Below, one piece after another: positions 1 through 11,371 of a stretch of 64,000 nt of DNA. How positions within the stretch are numbered: position 1 is the first letter of the stretch; each line of letters starts with the position of its first letter. Position numbers and translations under genes: made by a program. The notes below the pieces were generated by a model. The model did no database searches. It saw nothing but the letters and a program-made list of their open reading frames with translations, and was not told the origin of the DNA. The DNA is from Ustulina deusta (taxonomy: Eukaryota; Ascomycota; Sordariomycetes; Xylariales; Xylariaceae), in NCBI GenBank assembly GCA_023159155.1, contig JAJNNX010000031.1, positions 496,001 to 560,000 on the forward strand. Direction: 5' to 3'.

Positions 1-1
1 T

Positions 2-2341
2 GGACTAGATTTGATCTCAGAGCCAAACGCGGCCACCCATGACGGCGGCCACGTGTTAGATCTGGCCTTTTCGAATGTTCCGATGGCGGAGGCTCAAATT
101 AGCGAGGCGCTACACTCTACGTCGGACCACGAGACGCTCCGGATCGTCGTGCCAATCAACAAAGACCTCAGCCGCCGTCCTGGAAATAAGAAATGGACTG
201 TCCCGGACGATCGACTGCCTGAGCTCGCGAGCACAGTAAAAGATAGGATCCATGAACTCCCGCCGTTAGGCTCCAGCGCCGAAGATCTGGACCGCTTCGC
301 CCAGGCCATAGTCGATCTTATCCAAGGTGCTGTCAAAATGGTCGGCAAGAAGCCATCCAAGTTCGGGATCAACGTTTGGTGGAATGACGACTGCGCGACC
401 GGCCTTACTCGGTATAGGAAGGCGACGAGGGCCGGGACCAGCCAGGAGGACAAGATCATGGCCCGACGGGAATTCCGAAAGGTCACACGGCGAGCGAAAC
501 AGCAATACTGGCACTCCCTCATCGACGGTGCCAAAGCGCCAAAAGACGTGTTCAAGATCGTATCCTGGTACAGACTTACCACAGGACTCAGCTCGCCACC
601 AATCATCGTGGGTGATTCCGTCATCGAGTCACAGCTGGGCAAGGCCCAAGCACTGCGAAGAGCGACGCTGGAAAGGAACAGCGCGACCAACGACATCCCA
701 GAGCCATGGAAGGTACAGCTCACGCCCGACAGATCACCCATTCCTTTCGAAGAACATATTTCCCCGAGCGAAGTCGAGTCATGTACGATTGGTGCGAAGA
801 GTACCTCCCCAGGCGTAGACGGTCTTACGGTTCGAATTCTAAAAGCATGCTGGCCTATTGTTGGGACACATGTCACGGACCTTTTCCAGAGGTGCCTAAC
901 GGCCGGACACCACCCGCGACCTTTCAAGGTAGCCGAAGTTGTCATGATCCCAAAACCAGGCAAAGCGAACTACTCCGATCCCAGGGCCTACCGACCCATC
1001 TCGTTACTATCATGCCTGGGAAAGGGTCTCGAGCGGCTAGTAGCACGAAGGATCGCATGGACCGTTATTGAAAGCGGCACCCTAGCGCCACAGCACTTTG
1101 GGGCACTTCCCAAGAGAGCCGCCACCGACTTGGTGGCGGCGCTTATCCACGATATCGAACAAGCTCTTGATCAAGGCATGGTTGCGACGCTGTGCACGGC
1201 GGATGTTAAGGGCGCTTTTGATGCCGCGCTTGTTGGCAGACTCGTCGTCCGGATGAGATCGCAAGGTTGGCCCGACCTCCTCATAAGATGGGTCCAGTCG
1301 TTCATGACAACCCGCTCTGCCAGGATCCGTTTCGAAGACGCGGTCACAGACATCGAACCCCTCCAGTGTGGATTGCCACAAGGGTCGCCGGCGTCCCCTA
1401 TCCTGTATATGCTATATACAGAACCTATCTGCCGACAGCTGGGGACCAGGAAAAGGCGCTTTGGCTATGCAGATGATGTTAGTATTCTGAACATCGGAGA
1501 GACGCTAGAGGAAACAGCAACCGAAGCGACTCGAGAACTACGCGAGCTCATCGAATGGGGAACTGATAACGCGATCGAGTTTGACCCAGCGAAGACAGAG
1601 GTAATGCATTTCTCAAGAAAAAGAAACACCGACAACCCTCCGATTTGGCACGGCACCCACGAGAAAACGGCCGAGCCGTCGATGCGCTGGCTGGGCATTC
1701 TACTCGACAGGAAACTCAAGTTCAAAGACCACGTCACGCACTGGGCGACCAAAGCAAGCCGCGTAGCCAACCACATCCGGAGGCTATGCAATACCGCCCG
1801 AGGACTCCCAGTGGAGTCAGCACGGAAGGCCGTAACAGCATGCGTAATACCGATCCTCACTCATGGCCTGGAGGCCTGGTACCCGGGTCTCGACAAGACG
1901 AACAAGGACGAGTCGAAGTCGTCCTGCCGCGTGAAGCAACAGCTACGACAGATAGATGCGGTGCTGCGAACAGCCATGCGGGCAGTTCTGCCCGTTTGGA
2001 AAACACACCCCTCACATATCCTGCACTTCGAGTCGCAGATCCCCCCGGCAGAGATCCTCGTGGAATCAATCAGGCGACGCCATGGCCTTAGGCTTGGCCG
2101 AGTCGACAAGAACCACCCGCTCGTAAGGCGTCTCCCTGTACAAGCGCGAAAGAATGCGACGAGGCTACAGAGATGTCACCAGCTTGTCCCCACGTTTGCG
2201 CGACCAGCTATGAGCAAACCATCATTCGCAAAGCCACCTAACCGAGGCGACAAGGAAGAAGAAGCCACGCTCTTCCGAGACTGGCTCAGGCAAAGAGACC
2301 AGACCAATGACCTGGTAGTCTACTCAGACGGATCTCAGTGA
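2..2341 (+). CDS. LINE ORF2: endonuclease C-term and reverse transcriptase (5' partial, ends at in-frame TGA)
   Basis: The frame is open from base 2. The first residues (LDLAFSN near residue 20, TSDHETLRI near residue 37) are the end of an endonuclease/exonuclease/phosphatase domain. The RT domain follows, with a fingers motif KPGKANYSDPRAYRPISLL, a palm strand TADVKGAFDAA, GLPQGSPASPILY, and the catalytic FGYADDVSIL whose codons lie near 1456-1485. Next come KTEVMHF and a thumb region typical of Tad elements. The protein makes cDNA at the nicked target. The TGA at 2339-2341 falls just after VVYSDGSQ, the first strand of RNase H, and the same frame continues to 3157. It is therefore a mutation (for example CGA or TGG to TGA) or readthrough rather than a real terminus. 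Confidence 0.88.
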   Translation, partial: GLDLISEPNAATHDGGHVLDLAFSNVPMAEAQISEALHSTSDHETLRIVVPINKDLSRRPGNKKWTVPDDRLPELASTVKDRIHELPPLGSSAEDLDRFAQAIVDLIQGAVKMVGKKPSKFGINVWWNDDCATGLTRYRKATRAGTSQEDKIMARREFRKVTRRAKQQYWHSLIDGAKAPKDVFKIVSWYRLTTGLSSPPIIVGDSVIESQLGKAQALRRATLERNSATNDIPEPWKVQLTPDRSPIPFEEHISPSEVESCTIGAKSTSPGVDGLTVRILKACWPIVGTHVTDLFQRCLTAGHHPRPFKVAEVVMIPKPGKANYSDPRAYRPISLLSCLGKGLERLVARRIAWTVIESGTLAPQHFGALPKRAATDLVAALIHDIEQALDQGMVATLCTADVKGAFDAALVGRLVVRMRSQGWPDLLIRWVQSFMTTRSARIRFEDAVTDIEPLQCGLPQGSPASPILYMLYTEPICRQLGTRKRRFGYADDVSILNIGETLEETATEATRELRELIEWGTDNAIEFDPAKTEVMHFSRKRNTDNPPIWHGTHEKTAEPSMRWLGILLDRKLKFKDHVTHWATKASRVANHIRRLCNTARGLPVESARKAVTACVIPILTHGLEAWYPGLDKTNKDESKSSCRVKQQLRQIDAVLRTAMRAVLPVWKTHPSHILHFESQIPPAEILVESIRRRHGLRLGRVDKNHPLVRRLPVQARKNATRLQRCHQLVPTFARPAMSKPSFAKPPNRGDKEEEATLFRDWLRQRDQTNDLVVYSDGSQ

Positions 2342-3157
2342 ACGGAACAAGGCCTCACTCGCACAGGCTGGGGCTACACAATCAGAAAAGGCGGCTCCAC
2401 TCAAGAGGTATACAGGGGCAAAGGCAGGCTATTACAAGCCGAGGTGGTAGACGCCGAGGTATATGGCGCACTGATGGGGCTGGCAGCAGCAAGGGCGATC
2501 GGGCGCAGCAAGCGAATATTCGTTTGTCTAGACAACACATCGGTCGTGGATGGACTGAACGGGAATCCACCGGAGTCATCGAGAAACGAATTCATACGTT
2601 TTAAGGAACTGGCTAAAGCACACGGACCAGGTGTCACCGTCAAATGGATACCGGGCCACAAAGACATCGAAGGTAACGAAGCTGCCGACAAGCTCGCAAA
2701 GGAGGGTGCTATGCTGGCCGTGGGCGCTGCGAACGCACCAACGGTGGCATGGGCTCGACGGTTTGTCAACAAACAGGAAAAGAAAGAGTTTATGGACTGG
2801 TGGGAAACACAAAGCGAGCCAAGATACGAAGGAGTCAGAACTCACACAGCAGTTTCGAAACATCTAGCCCCTTTTAAGAGAAAGACAATACATAGGCTGC
2901 TAGCAGCAAGATCCGGGCACGGCGACTTCGCCCAATATCACGAACGCTTTCGTCATATTGACTCAAACAACCATTGCAGCTGTGGGGAAAGGAAAAGCCC
3001 CCAGCATATCTTCTTCTGCGGACGATTGCGGAAACACAGGCTGATGCCGACTCGGACACCGAGGGCGGCATATTCAACATTTCTAGGGGACGAGAGCGTG
3101 GAATGGGCAACGTTCGTGGAGAAGACCGACTTCTTCATGAAAATATGCCCGAGATAA
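2342..3157 (+). pseudogene. LINE ORF2, RNase H and Cys/His finger, separated by a stop codon
   Basis: This is the same reading frame as the upstream RT, after one TGA. RNase H residues are all present across the junction: D in YSDGSQ before the stop, E in DAEVYG, D in CLDNTSVV and D in GNEAADKLA. Near the C-terminus HCSCGERKSPQHIFFC fits the CxC...H...C finger found at the end of Tad ORF2. No other stop occurs down to 3157. The element would therefore be full-length over this part if the single TGA were sense or read through. An internal ATG at 2444 gives an ORF but starts inside RNase H, so it is not a separate gene. Confidence 0.82.
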
Positions 3158-3333
3158 TCAACATAAGAGAGAAACAAGGACGGGTTGGATAGACCCAGAC
3201 CCTGCAATAGCGTGGATAGGCACGTGAGCAGCACTGAGATGTAATACATAATAATGTAGAACCCTCCATAACCCTGCGATGTATGGCTCTGGGAGGCGTG
3301 GTTAGCCCTAACTAGGGACAGCACCCACGTTAA

Positions 3334-3358
3334 TGTTAAATAAATAAATAAATAAAAT
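3334..3358 (+). repeat. LINE 3' tail, (TAAA)n
   Basis: Tandem TAAA units follow the 3' UTR of the LINE. Simple A-rich repeats at the 3' end are the usual mark of target-primed reverse transcription in this class, and they place the element's right end here. The matching 5' target-site duplication is outside the window. Confidence 0.75.
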
Positions 3359-3727
3359 ACAATTACCCACAGCAATAGTTGAGCTGTTTTCTGACTATGA
3401 AGATATCCTTATTTCCAAAGCCATCGAGGTACTCGCTCAAAAATGAGACGATCATACAACATGACATCGTAGATATTATCACAATTAGGCTGCCTACACC
3501 GCTACAATGACAAGTGAATTTTGCCAGGTAGTATTCACAGCGGAGGTATAAAGATGTATAAGATCTCCATGAGTTGGTGTTACTAAACCCAAAATAATCC
3601 GACTATAGAAGTAAATATCTACATATAATAGATGTCCGTCTGAACATTTTTAGTTCATATCATCCTCCACAACATTCCTTGAAGCTAGCCATTTGAACCC
3701 TAATAGGCAGCGGCAACATTTCTTCTC
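3359..3727. other. Intergenic, between LINE tail and DUF1996 gene
   Basis: Nothing recognisable apart from the presumed 3' UTR of the minus-strand DUF1996 gene. AT content is higher than in either neighbour. Confidence 0.5.
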
Positions 3728-4906
3728 TTAGTAGTCGCGAGGGAAAACTCGGCTGCTAAGTTTCGGCTGAGGCGTATTGCCGGTAGGGATCTTATTGTTA
3801 GGGAGCGCCGAGAGAGGGCCATTCAAGCCAACTTCCTCAGCAGGTGCAGGAAACTCCGGCTTCTGGTCAGAAGAATGCCCGGAGAACCCATCAGCGCCGA
3901 CATTGAGAGAGCATGTCGGCGCGTCGACACCCTGAGGACCCGTGCAGGTGCGGTGGGCATCAGCCAGTCTCTGGAGGTCCGTCCACCCGTTAAGGAAGTC
4001 GCCGTGGAAGCCATAGCCGGTCATGTCGCCCTGGGCAAAGACAAAGTCGCGGTCGGTGTACTTGGCCGTGTCGAAGTTGAACTCGTAGAACAGCTGGATG
4101 ATGGCTTTCGGGTGCGACTCGGGGCACACGCCCCCGTTGAAGTCGCCGATCGCCGGGAAGGCCATCTGGTATTAGCGTTAGATGGGACTTCAAATAATTA
4201 GATCAAGGTAGGGCCTACATGGCTCTTGTGATCAGCCGAGTCGACGTTGACGCCATCCCAGCACGGAGGGAAGGTGACCTGAGCTCTAATGGTATCGCAA
4301 TGAACCACAGGAAGGCTGTTGGTTTCTTGGTCTATTGATCCAACACAGTGGTGGTTGATGGCACGCTGCGTTATATCGCTCTGGTTGAAGGTTCGGAGGT
4401 CCTTATTCCCCGATATCATTCTCAGGCCGGCAGGAGGCGCAGCGGCGAAATTTGTCTGGATGCTCGGGCAGGTAGTACGGCCTGCTTGGTAGTCACAGGC
4501 ACGGTTCTGGTAATAGACAGCCTATATTACTTGAGCAACTCTACATGTGCGGACAGGACGTGGCGGCATGACTTACACTTCCCTTGTGTGTAACGAGTTC
4601 GTATGTGCCGTTAGTGTTGATGTGGTACAGCGAGGGAACCCAATAGATAGAGTGGTCCAATATCTTGTCGCATGTAGTGGCCTTCGAGTTAATTGCGTCC
4701 TGGTTTGTGGTATCAGCTTTAAATGCAGTACCGCCAATTACCGAGTGTACGTGGTCTGATGTGTCGCTGCCGAAGGAGAGAATAGGGTCACGGCGTTGGG
4801 TACTCAGTGGGCTGCAGTTCACGGTAAAGGTACCGCCAATATCTTGGGCAGAGACGGATGAAGCTGACAGCAATGCAGCTGCCAGGAGGGCTTTTGAGAC
4901 AGACAT
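3728..4906 (-). CDS. Secreted DUF1996-domain protein (3 exons)
   Basis: Exons 4577-4906, 4219-4521 and 3728-4165 join in frame to 356 aa. The introns are 55 bp (GTAAGT...TATAG) and 53 bp (GTAGGC...CCAG, with a GCTAAT branch site). The start gives a clear signal peptide (MSVSKALLAAALLSASSVSA). DUF1996 hallmarks follow: RRDPILSFG, DHVHSVIGGTAF, SIYWVPSLYH, AVYYQNRACDYQ, PPAGLRMISGNKDLR, PPCWDGVNVDSADHKSH and GVCPESHPKAIIQLFYEFNFDT. The family is abundant and secreted in filamentous fungi, often with WSC or chitin-binding modules; its activity is not established. This copy has no extra module and no lesion. The short C-terminal tail after PEFPAPAEE is Pro-rich. Confidence 0.9.
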
Positions 4907-7900
4907 CCTGTAACTTCGAACAAACTGTCAAGCAAAGCAATAAAGTTCTGGGAGTAGCTAGAAAGGAATGGACCGCGTTGTGATATGGAATGCCAGAAGG
5001 ACAGGAAACCAAGCAGTCACGGCGGATATGAAGCTATTTTATCTTCCATCAGTGCTCTGATTGTAATAACCTGTATCCCGGCGCCGAACCTCCTGACCCG
5101 CCGTGCCCCTTCGTGACCGGGGCATCATCATAACAGGATTACGACCGGCCAAAGTAGCTATGCTAAGCTCGGAGGTCTCATTGTGCATCTTTAAAGGGGA
5201 AGTGGTATGATCTGTTGACTATGGTGCCATGCTCGCGGCATGTCTCTCGGCCTTATCCCTGGATTAAAAAACTTTTTTTTTTGCATGCGACTCCTGGGTC
5301 AGTACGTCATCGAGGTCAAGAGGTCAGTGGGTTTACGTTGCGGCAGCATCAAGGGCACCATGCGTGCGTTGCATGCAGCTGCCAGCTTGTATCTCACGAG
5401 GTTCGCCGCTCTTTTAATTCAAGACCTAATCTGCATCTTCCTTGAATCCGGGCGTCCGGGCGTCCAGGTTGTATTGTGGACCAAAAGGGGAATTTTATGA
5501 TTCTTGGTTGACGCCATACGCCGGAAACAGACCGGCTTGGTTGAACAATCCTAGCCTTTCCACCAAGGGAATAACTGCTTTCATGCTGCCTATACTTCGC
5601 CGATTACCAGTACCTTCCTTACTCGGTACAAGTATGATGGGGCCTTTATGTCGTTAGTCAGCGATCGGCACCCAAAGGGCCAAAAATAGACTAATCTCGT
5701 CCGCACGGGCATTTCAAATCTGGGGTAATAACAGGCGGGATATTACCGGCTTTCTAGATGATATTGCAGGGATAAAAGACTTACCAATTTATACTCCTAA
5801 ATTGATAGGCTAGGTTGGAGGACTTAAGACCCTATACCCCTTAATATTTAGGAGTTTCACCCCTATAGGTATGGCTCTTAACGAAGTAGAATACGTCCCA
5901 CTGTAATTTGTCTCATGGTTTTTGGTGAAGTCGTGGTGCTTATAGTCCATGTTAATACTTGATGTTATTAGGCGAGTATTCAAGAGATGATTGGTAAGAG
6001 CTGGGTTAACAGAAATCTTTATGCATATGAGTTTAGGGCTGAGAAGTTCATGTAGGCAGGCTTAGAACGGGACTTATATGGGGTAGCCCACCTGTCTACA
6101 TATGCTAGGTCCCCATCTACAAGTTCTCACTTTGAAGGTACATATCTCCATTGTAAATAACTATAGCATTCTTGATATAGTTAATAGTACCTATATATTA
6201 AAGTATAAAATCACTTAATAAGTTCTTTTGTATACCCAAAGGGTTATAGTGACCTTTAAAGCGTTAGGCAGTTAAGGCATAATTGCCATAGAACAGTCAC
6301 ATTTAGAGTTAGTACCTCTTGGAATTACATGCTATTCCAAATTTACCGTTGAGTGTAACATACAACGTTGTGTAAAACGTGGAGCAGTCTTTCATTACAA
6401 GAACCTTTGCCAATAGGTTCTAATTTTTCACCATGTTCCGCGATTTCCGATGTTAGTCTCGTTCGGTTCGGCCCTTGGATGTGGTGGCCAGACATGTTGG
6501 ACACCTAAATAAATGATTATTACGGAGGCCACTAAGCGCCTAGAGACCAGTGTAGCCGATATTATAAGACTAGAACCCACTCAGGACGCTGGAGGGGTTT
6601 CATTCGGCGAAATATCAGTCAATAATGATGATGGCCACATGAACTATGCACACTATCATGCCAAGCTTTAGGAATGTTACCTCTCAAAGCCCATCATTTG
6701 CATTTCTAGTTTGTCCCCTCTCTGGAGACTACCACGGAGCTACGAAATCCGCAACTCACCACCTTCTTGCATTACATAGAACGCCTTAGATTTCAGTATA
6801 GCTTCATAAAAACGCCATTCTAATATTCGACATTGTGTTCATGCCCTGCCCCCCATCCCCCTTATCCATATACAACAACAAGATGTAATACTACCATTAT
6901 CGCCTTTTAGTAGCTTAGTTATCATTGCAAATTAGCGCATTCTCGAAAAGAGGTAAAGCATAGCTCTCTTGTTTAAAATTACAGAGGCTAGGGAAAAGCT
7001 AGCGGTTACGTACTTCATCTCATATACATCTGCTCTATATGTTATACTTCGGCTGGCTTTCAAATTTTCAAGACAACTTAATTAAAGCTATCCTTTCTTT
7101 TATTTAGGATGTGCTAAGGAGACCTTTTCCGATGTGTTACGATGATACAATTACTATAGCGGAGATCAGGAGCTGTTTATTTTGCGGTGCAGATTGTATT
7201 ATTACAGAGTAGTCTTTTTCTCTCAACTAATTGGTTTCTTCCTAATCTATAGTACTGTATGACTGAGGATCTCGGTGCCCGAGGTACATGCTAGACAATG
7301 ACACACCACGAGTTGAAAGTGGATCGCTAATTTTTGTTATTTGATAGCTCTAGATAGCTGTAGAATTTGAGACAATGTATGTTGTTCGCGGTCCGCCGCA
7401 CCACCACAATCAACTAGCAAAGGCCGTTATGCTCGGTGTCCCAGTGTTCTGTTGCAAGTTAGGTCGTCCTTCGCTGCTGTGAATAGGAATCGTCACTACA
7501 ATCGTTCCTAACGACCTACTTAACTAATACCATTTCAACAAGCCTTAGTCCAGGCAAATTTTGTACATGCATGTCTGTGGTGCAGTGAAGGGATTTTAAA
7601 CCCTTGAATAGGTCTGCGAGACAGGGAATGAGCGAATTTATTAGCGCTTGATGAAGCTCACCCGCTTGTGGCCTTGAAAGACGAAGCAATATGCGCTGTT
7701 CTTCAAGGATAGATACATAGAGTGGCGGAAGACGCGCAGGGGAATTTAAAGCGTACTAGGCATCGGAAGAAATTGTCAGCCGGAAAGCTAAGAGAGCAGG
7801 GGTCTTTGCTACAACAACTTCATGACCCTAAGGGTAAGTACATATCTCCCCAGACAAGGTAGGTAGGGCCGGTCTTGGTAGACCCCCGATTTGCGATGGC

Positions 7901-8982
7901 GCTTTGATAGCTGGGATCTAAAACAGCTTGACTATTCCTAATACCTTTTCCCCTACTTATGTCGGTGATGTTTAGTAAAAGTTCTTTGTCAGATATTTGT
8001 AGCATGCTACAACTAACCCGCGATATCTCGTCTCGAGGTACTTACACGTAAAATCTACCGCAAAAGCCATCAGCTGGCTCGAGCATTTCCGCGCCTAAAG
8101 CGTCGCAGACTCGCAATACATAACTATAGTAGGCACGCTTACATCCGTACACAGAGGAAACAGTGAGATGGATTAGACCGGTGGACCTATGGACAAGATG
8201 GCTTAGGCAATTTCTTACGGGACAATTGCCACCATAGCCCACTTGTGTCGAATCTCCATCACACTTTGTTACTCAAGATGCCTCACTATCCTTGTAATCC
8301 TTAGTGTATATACTACCTTGGTAATGGGGATAGGAAATAGGTACCGTCCGGTTAACTGCCTGCATTGACTACCTTTTGAAACGGGTCCCTTTTAATAAAG
8401 TAGCACCAGGGGCTAACCAGAATGGGTTTATTAGGTATCACGGTCTGTATTTTCCTATGACCGGTTTTTTATTGGAGAACTATTTCTAGCCAAGTACCGT
8501 TTTGACGCGAAGGGGGTTTCTCGACGAGACGAGTGCTCTATCATCTCGCAATATTGAACACTAAGTAAGAAGGCCTCTGCTGACTCAAGGTGGCGCTACG
8601 GCAGTCCTGCCGGTTTTGCCTTTTTCAAAGTTTTCGCATTGTAGCCCCCAGCCAATATTTTTACACCCCAGCTATCACAGAAGGCAAGGCTCCGGAAGGA
8701 AATCTCAATTCGTATAGAAATCTACGTATGAAGAAGAAAAGTAGAAAAGTGAAGTAAATGTGTACGTGCGAGCTCCTGCCATGGATGTGAGACTTACGTG
8801 TGTGGCGCAGCCGTACACCAGCCACCGAACCGTGACTACTAGTCATCATGCTTAGAGCTTGTATTTAATGCACAGTGGGCTTGTTGCGATACTGATACCA
8901 ATTACGTATTCATAAGCAAGTCTTATGCATTCATGCTATGTAAGCAAATAACTTGATACTTGCAATACCAGTATAACCAGAT
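4907..8982. other. Gene-poor stretch, about 4 kb
   Basis: No reading frame longer than about 90 codons shows a recognisable motif on either strand. Base composition is intermediate between the genes and the AT-rich block. I tried joining short frames, for example the minus-strand pieces at 7820-8005 and 8042-8242 across a GTAAGT at about 8040, without reaching a known family. It may hold a decayed transposon or an intron-dense gene that I do not recognise. Confidence 0.4.
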
Positions 8983-10265
8983 CTAGATCCCAAGGGAGTC
9001 TTTGAACAGCTTGTCAAGTCGCAGTCCCTCGCTATTTGCCAGATCGCCGTAGGCCAGCACAGTTGCAAAAGGGTGATATGGAAATGGTCTGGGAGAAGGG
9101 AGTTAGAATGCATAAGAGACGACAGGTGTGGGTTTAATAATCAATTTCATTGCAACTCACCCATATTCAGGAACCCAGGTAATGGTGCAGTTGGGGTCTT
9201 TTTGAGCTCGGTGTTTAATTATCTGGAGCCAGATTCTTTCAAAGGATTCTCTCTCCGCCGTGAATGCAGGATCAGTTGGCGCGGGGCATTGTGAGGACTG
9301 AGTTGTCCCTATGCGGGTGTGGATATGGTATACCTGAGATATGAGTTAGAATCTCTCCCGCATAGAAGAATAGCTGTTCTACTTGCATGTGGAATGACTC
9401 TGTCCAATATCTCTCTGTCTTCCTCACAGTCATCAATAAGTCTCTCACCAACCACAACCCAGTGAGAGAAATCGGCCGTTATCTTGAGTCTGTTGATGAC
9501 GTGAGAAAGTTGCAATTAACAAAAAACATTGACGAACTGTCTTACTGTGGTACCCTTTTCAACACGTAGTCCGTCACAAATGGAGTATAAAACGCCCGGT
9601 TTCGATGGGTTTCGTGGCACACCATTCCCTCGACTCCCATCTCTCGATCGATATCCAGTGTTCGTTGGAAGAAGTAAACGGCTTCGTCTGGTGTCCAGAA
9701 GTCGCTGGCAACGCGGACGTGTTAGTTACTTGGAAAAGCCCCTATATGCTGGCTCATGGGTTCCGAGGAGCCTTACGATCCACTTTGTGAATTGATGTTC
9801 GCTGGTTTTAAGATGCTCGCGATCCGAAGGTTTTCACGGTAGATACCGAGCTGAACATCCGGTGTCAAGCCGCGTGGCCGTGGGCCTATATTTGCGGGCC
9901 AGCCGGTGAACATACTGAGAGATTTATTAGGACTGAAGATACTATAGCAGGACACTGTATCGAGTCTCACAGAGCGCTGATCTTAAACCCAGCCTCGCTG
10001 CAAAGAAGTTGCAGTCGCTGTAGTTGTTCTTCACTTAAGAAGAAACAGTAAATATCCACCTCGATTCCATCTGTTAGAAGGCTTAGTATAAGTCTCCTGG
10101 CCCAGCTGAGAAAAAAAAAACGATAGTGGTAGTAGCTTGGACGCCAAAACCAGAGTACATACCGTAACCCAAGCTTTTCCATTCCGGGAACCGTTTCGTC
10201 CATTCGACAAAGTCATCTCCCGGCGCTATGCCCCAGAGTGTTCTGAAACGAGACAGAGTGACCAT
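8983..10265 (-). CDS. Sugar phosphate isomerase/epimerase-like TIM-barrel protein (7 exons)
   Basis: No single ORF shows this gene. Exons at 10163-10265, 9971-10070, 9777-9914, 9546-9704, 9387-9489, 9161-9333 and 8983-9088 join in frame to 293 aa without a stop. The product reads as an AP-endonuclease-2/xylose-isomerase-like barrel: FRTLWGIAPGDDF, GYDGIEVDIY (metal-type Glu), LCSEAGFKISAL, GPRPRGLTPDVQL, INSQSGSDFWTPDEAV, GMVCHETHRNR (metal-type His/Glu), LKITADFSHWVVVGERL, YHIHTRIGTTQSSQCPAP and TWVPEYGPFPYHP. The family isomerises or epimerises sugars or related polyols; the substrate is unknown. Intron 5 (9334-9386) uses GC-AG with a strong GCAAGT donor. The gene diverges from the dehydrogenase at 11372, which suggests a shared catabolic role, but that is inference. 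Confidence 0.85.
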
Positions 10266-11371
10266 TATGAGATCAAGAAGAGCAGTTCCCTTAACGAACT
10301 TCCTGTTTTGATATCACTCGCCTTACAGAGTAAAACAAATGGCAAGAGGTGCTTGCCCCTTCAAATACCGAGAACAAAAAGTTATATTTCAGAATGTTCC
10401 CTTCGAAAAAGCGAGGCGGCCATCTCCGGCAGGGAGGCTGATCACGTCACGACCTCTAGTGGGTTATGATGCTTCTGAATTTCTGGACCCATCTGGGGAA
10501 GTTTTCCCCTTTCGGATCAAAGTGTCCACTTCACACGTGCGGTTGTTTCCTAGTCTAGATGCGCGTTTTAGGCAAATGGTTTCCTGAACAACCTGATTGC
10601 GGCGGCTGTTTTTCTCTTGTCAGTTGAACACATAACAAATACTTGTGGTACGGATGTTATGATACAATTTCTCTGCACAGAACAACCCTACAGCACTGCA
10701 AGATAATACTAGGCGCAGACTCTCGAGCGAAGCCGAACATGATATGTGCCAGGATTATCTTCGAACGGGGAAGGAATTTGAGAAAAGAAAGGAAAAGGAA
10801 AAAAGCATTAAGAACAGACATACAATAGCGAGTATTCTTGTCGTAGGTTCAATATCAACAAACCACAGGCGTAGAAGTTAAAATGTTATTCGACTACATC
10901 ACTATCGTGGGGTAATGAACAAGACAAGCCTGCTCTCCTGCTACCCCTCAATTACCCCCACCTGCCCAGGAAATAGGCTACTTCCCCAATTTTCCAAGCC
11001 GGGGAAATTTTCCCCTTTTAATTACTTGATATTGGTACAAAGGAATATTATTCTTTCGGCCTTCTTCGGATCTTATTCGGTGATTTCGGACCCGGGTGGG
11101 TAAGAACTCCAACATCAACGGCAATTTTGACCGACGCAACAACGTCCCCCGCATTTGCCAAGCCACGTTAATTTAGTCGCATGCAGGGATCGATATCACA
11201 CATATATGGACACTCCAGCCATTAGAAGACGTGCTATTTAAAAGCCGGGATTTCGTTGAAACTCAACTGACTCTCAGTCGCTGGAATATTCACTATCTCG
11301 AGGGTTACTCCCATGTGCTAATAAATATCCACCAAGATCATTTCACGATAGAACTGTCTGGACCCTTGATC
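10266..11371. other. Shared 5' region of two divergent genes
   Basis: About 1.1 kb separates the start codons of the isomerase-like gene (-) and the dehydrogenase (+), so it should contain both promoters. No convincing ORF or repeat was found. The CCCCAATTTTCC...GGGGAAATTTTCCCC run near 10983-11015 is a small symmetric AT/GC-alternating patch with no assigned function. Confidence 0.4.

Larger units (their letters stand above)
1..3358 (+). mobile_element. Tad-type LINE (non-LTR retrotransposon), 5' end cut by window
   Basis: The open frame starts at the window edge, so the 5' part of the element (ORF1 and most of the endonuclease) lies outside. In order the sequence shows the end of an EEP endonuclease, reverse transcriptase, RNase H, a C-terminal Cys/His finger, a short 3' UTR and a TAAA repeat tail. 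This is the architecture of Tad-clade LINEs of filamentous fungi. Composition is GC-rich and the frame carries one stop only. That contrasts with the AT-eroded elements after 18 kb, so this copy is young or escaped RIP. It ends about 370 bp from the 3' end of the convergent DUF1996 gene. Confidence 0.9.

Noticed and set aside
94..963. 289-codon minus-strand ORF
   Set aside because: It is the antisense of the LINE reverse transcriptase frame and shows no domain of its own.
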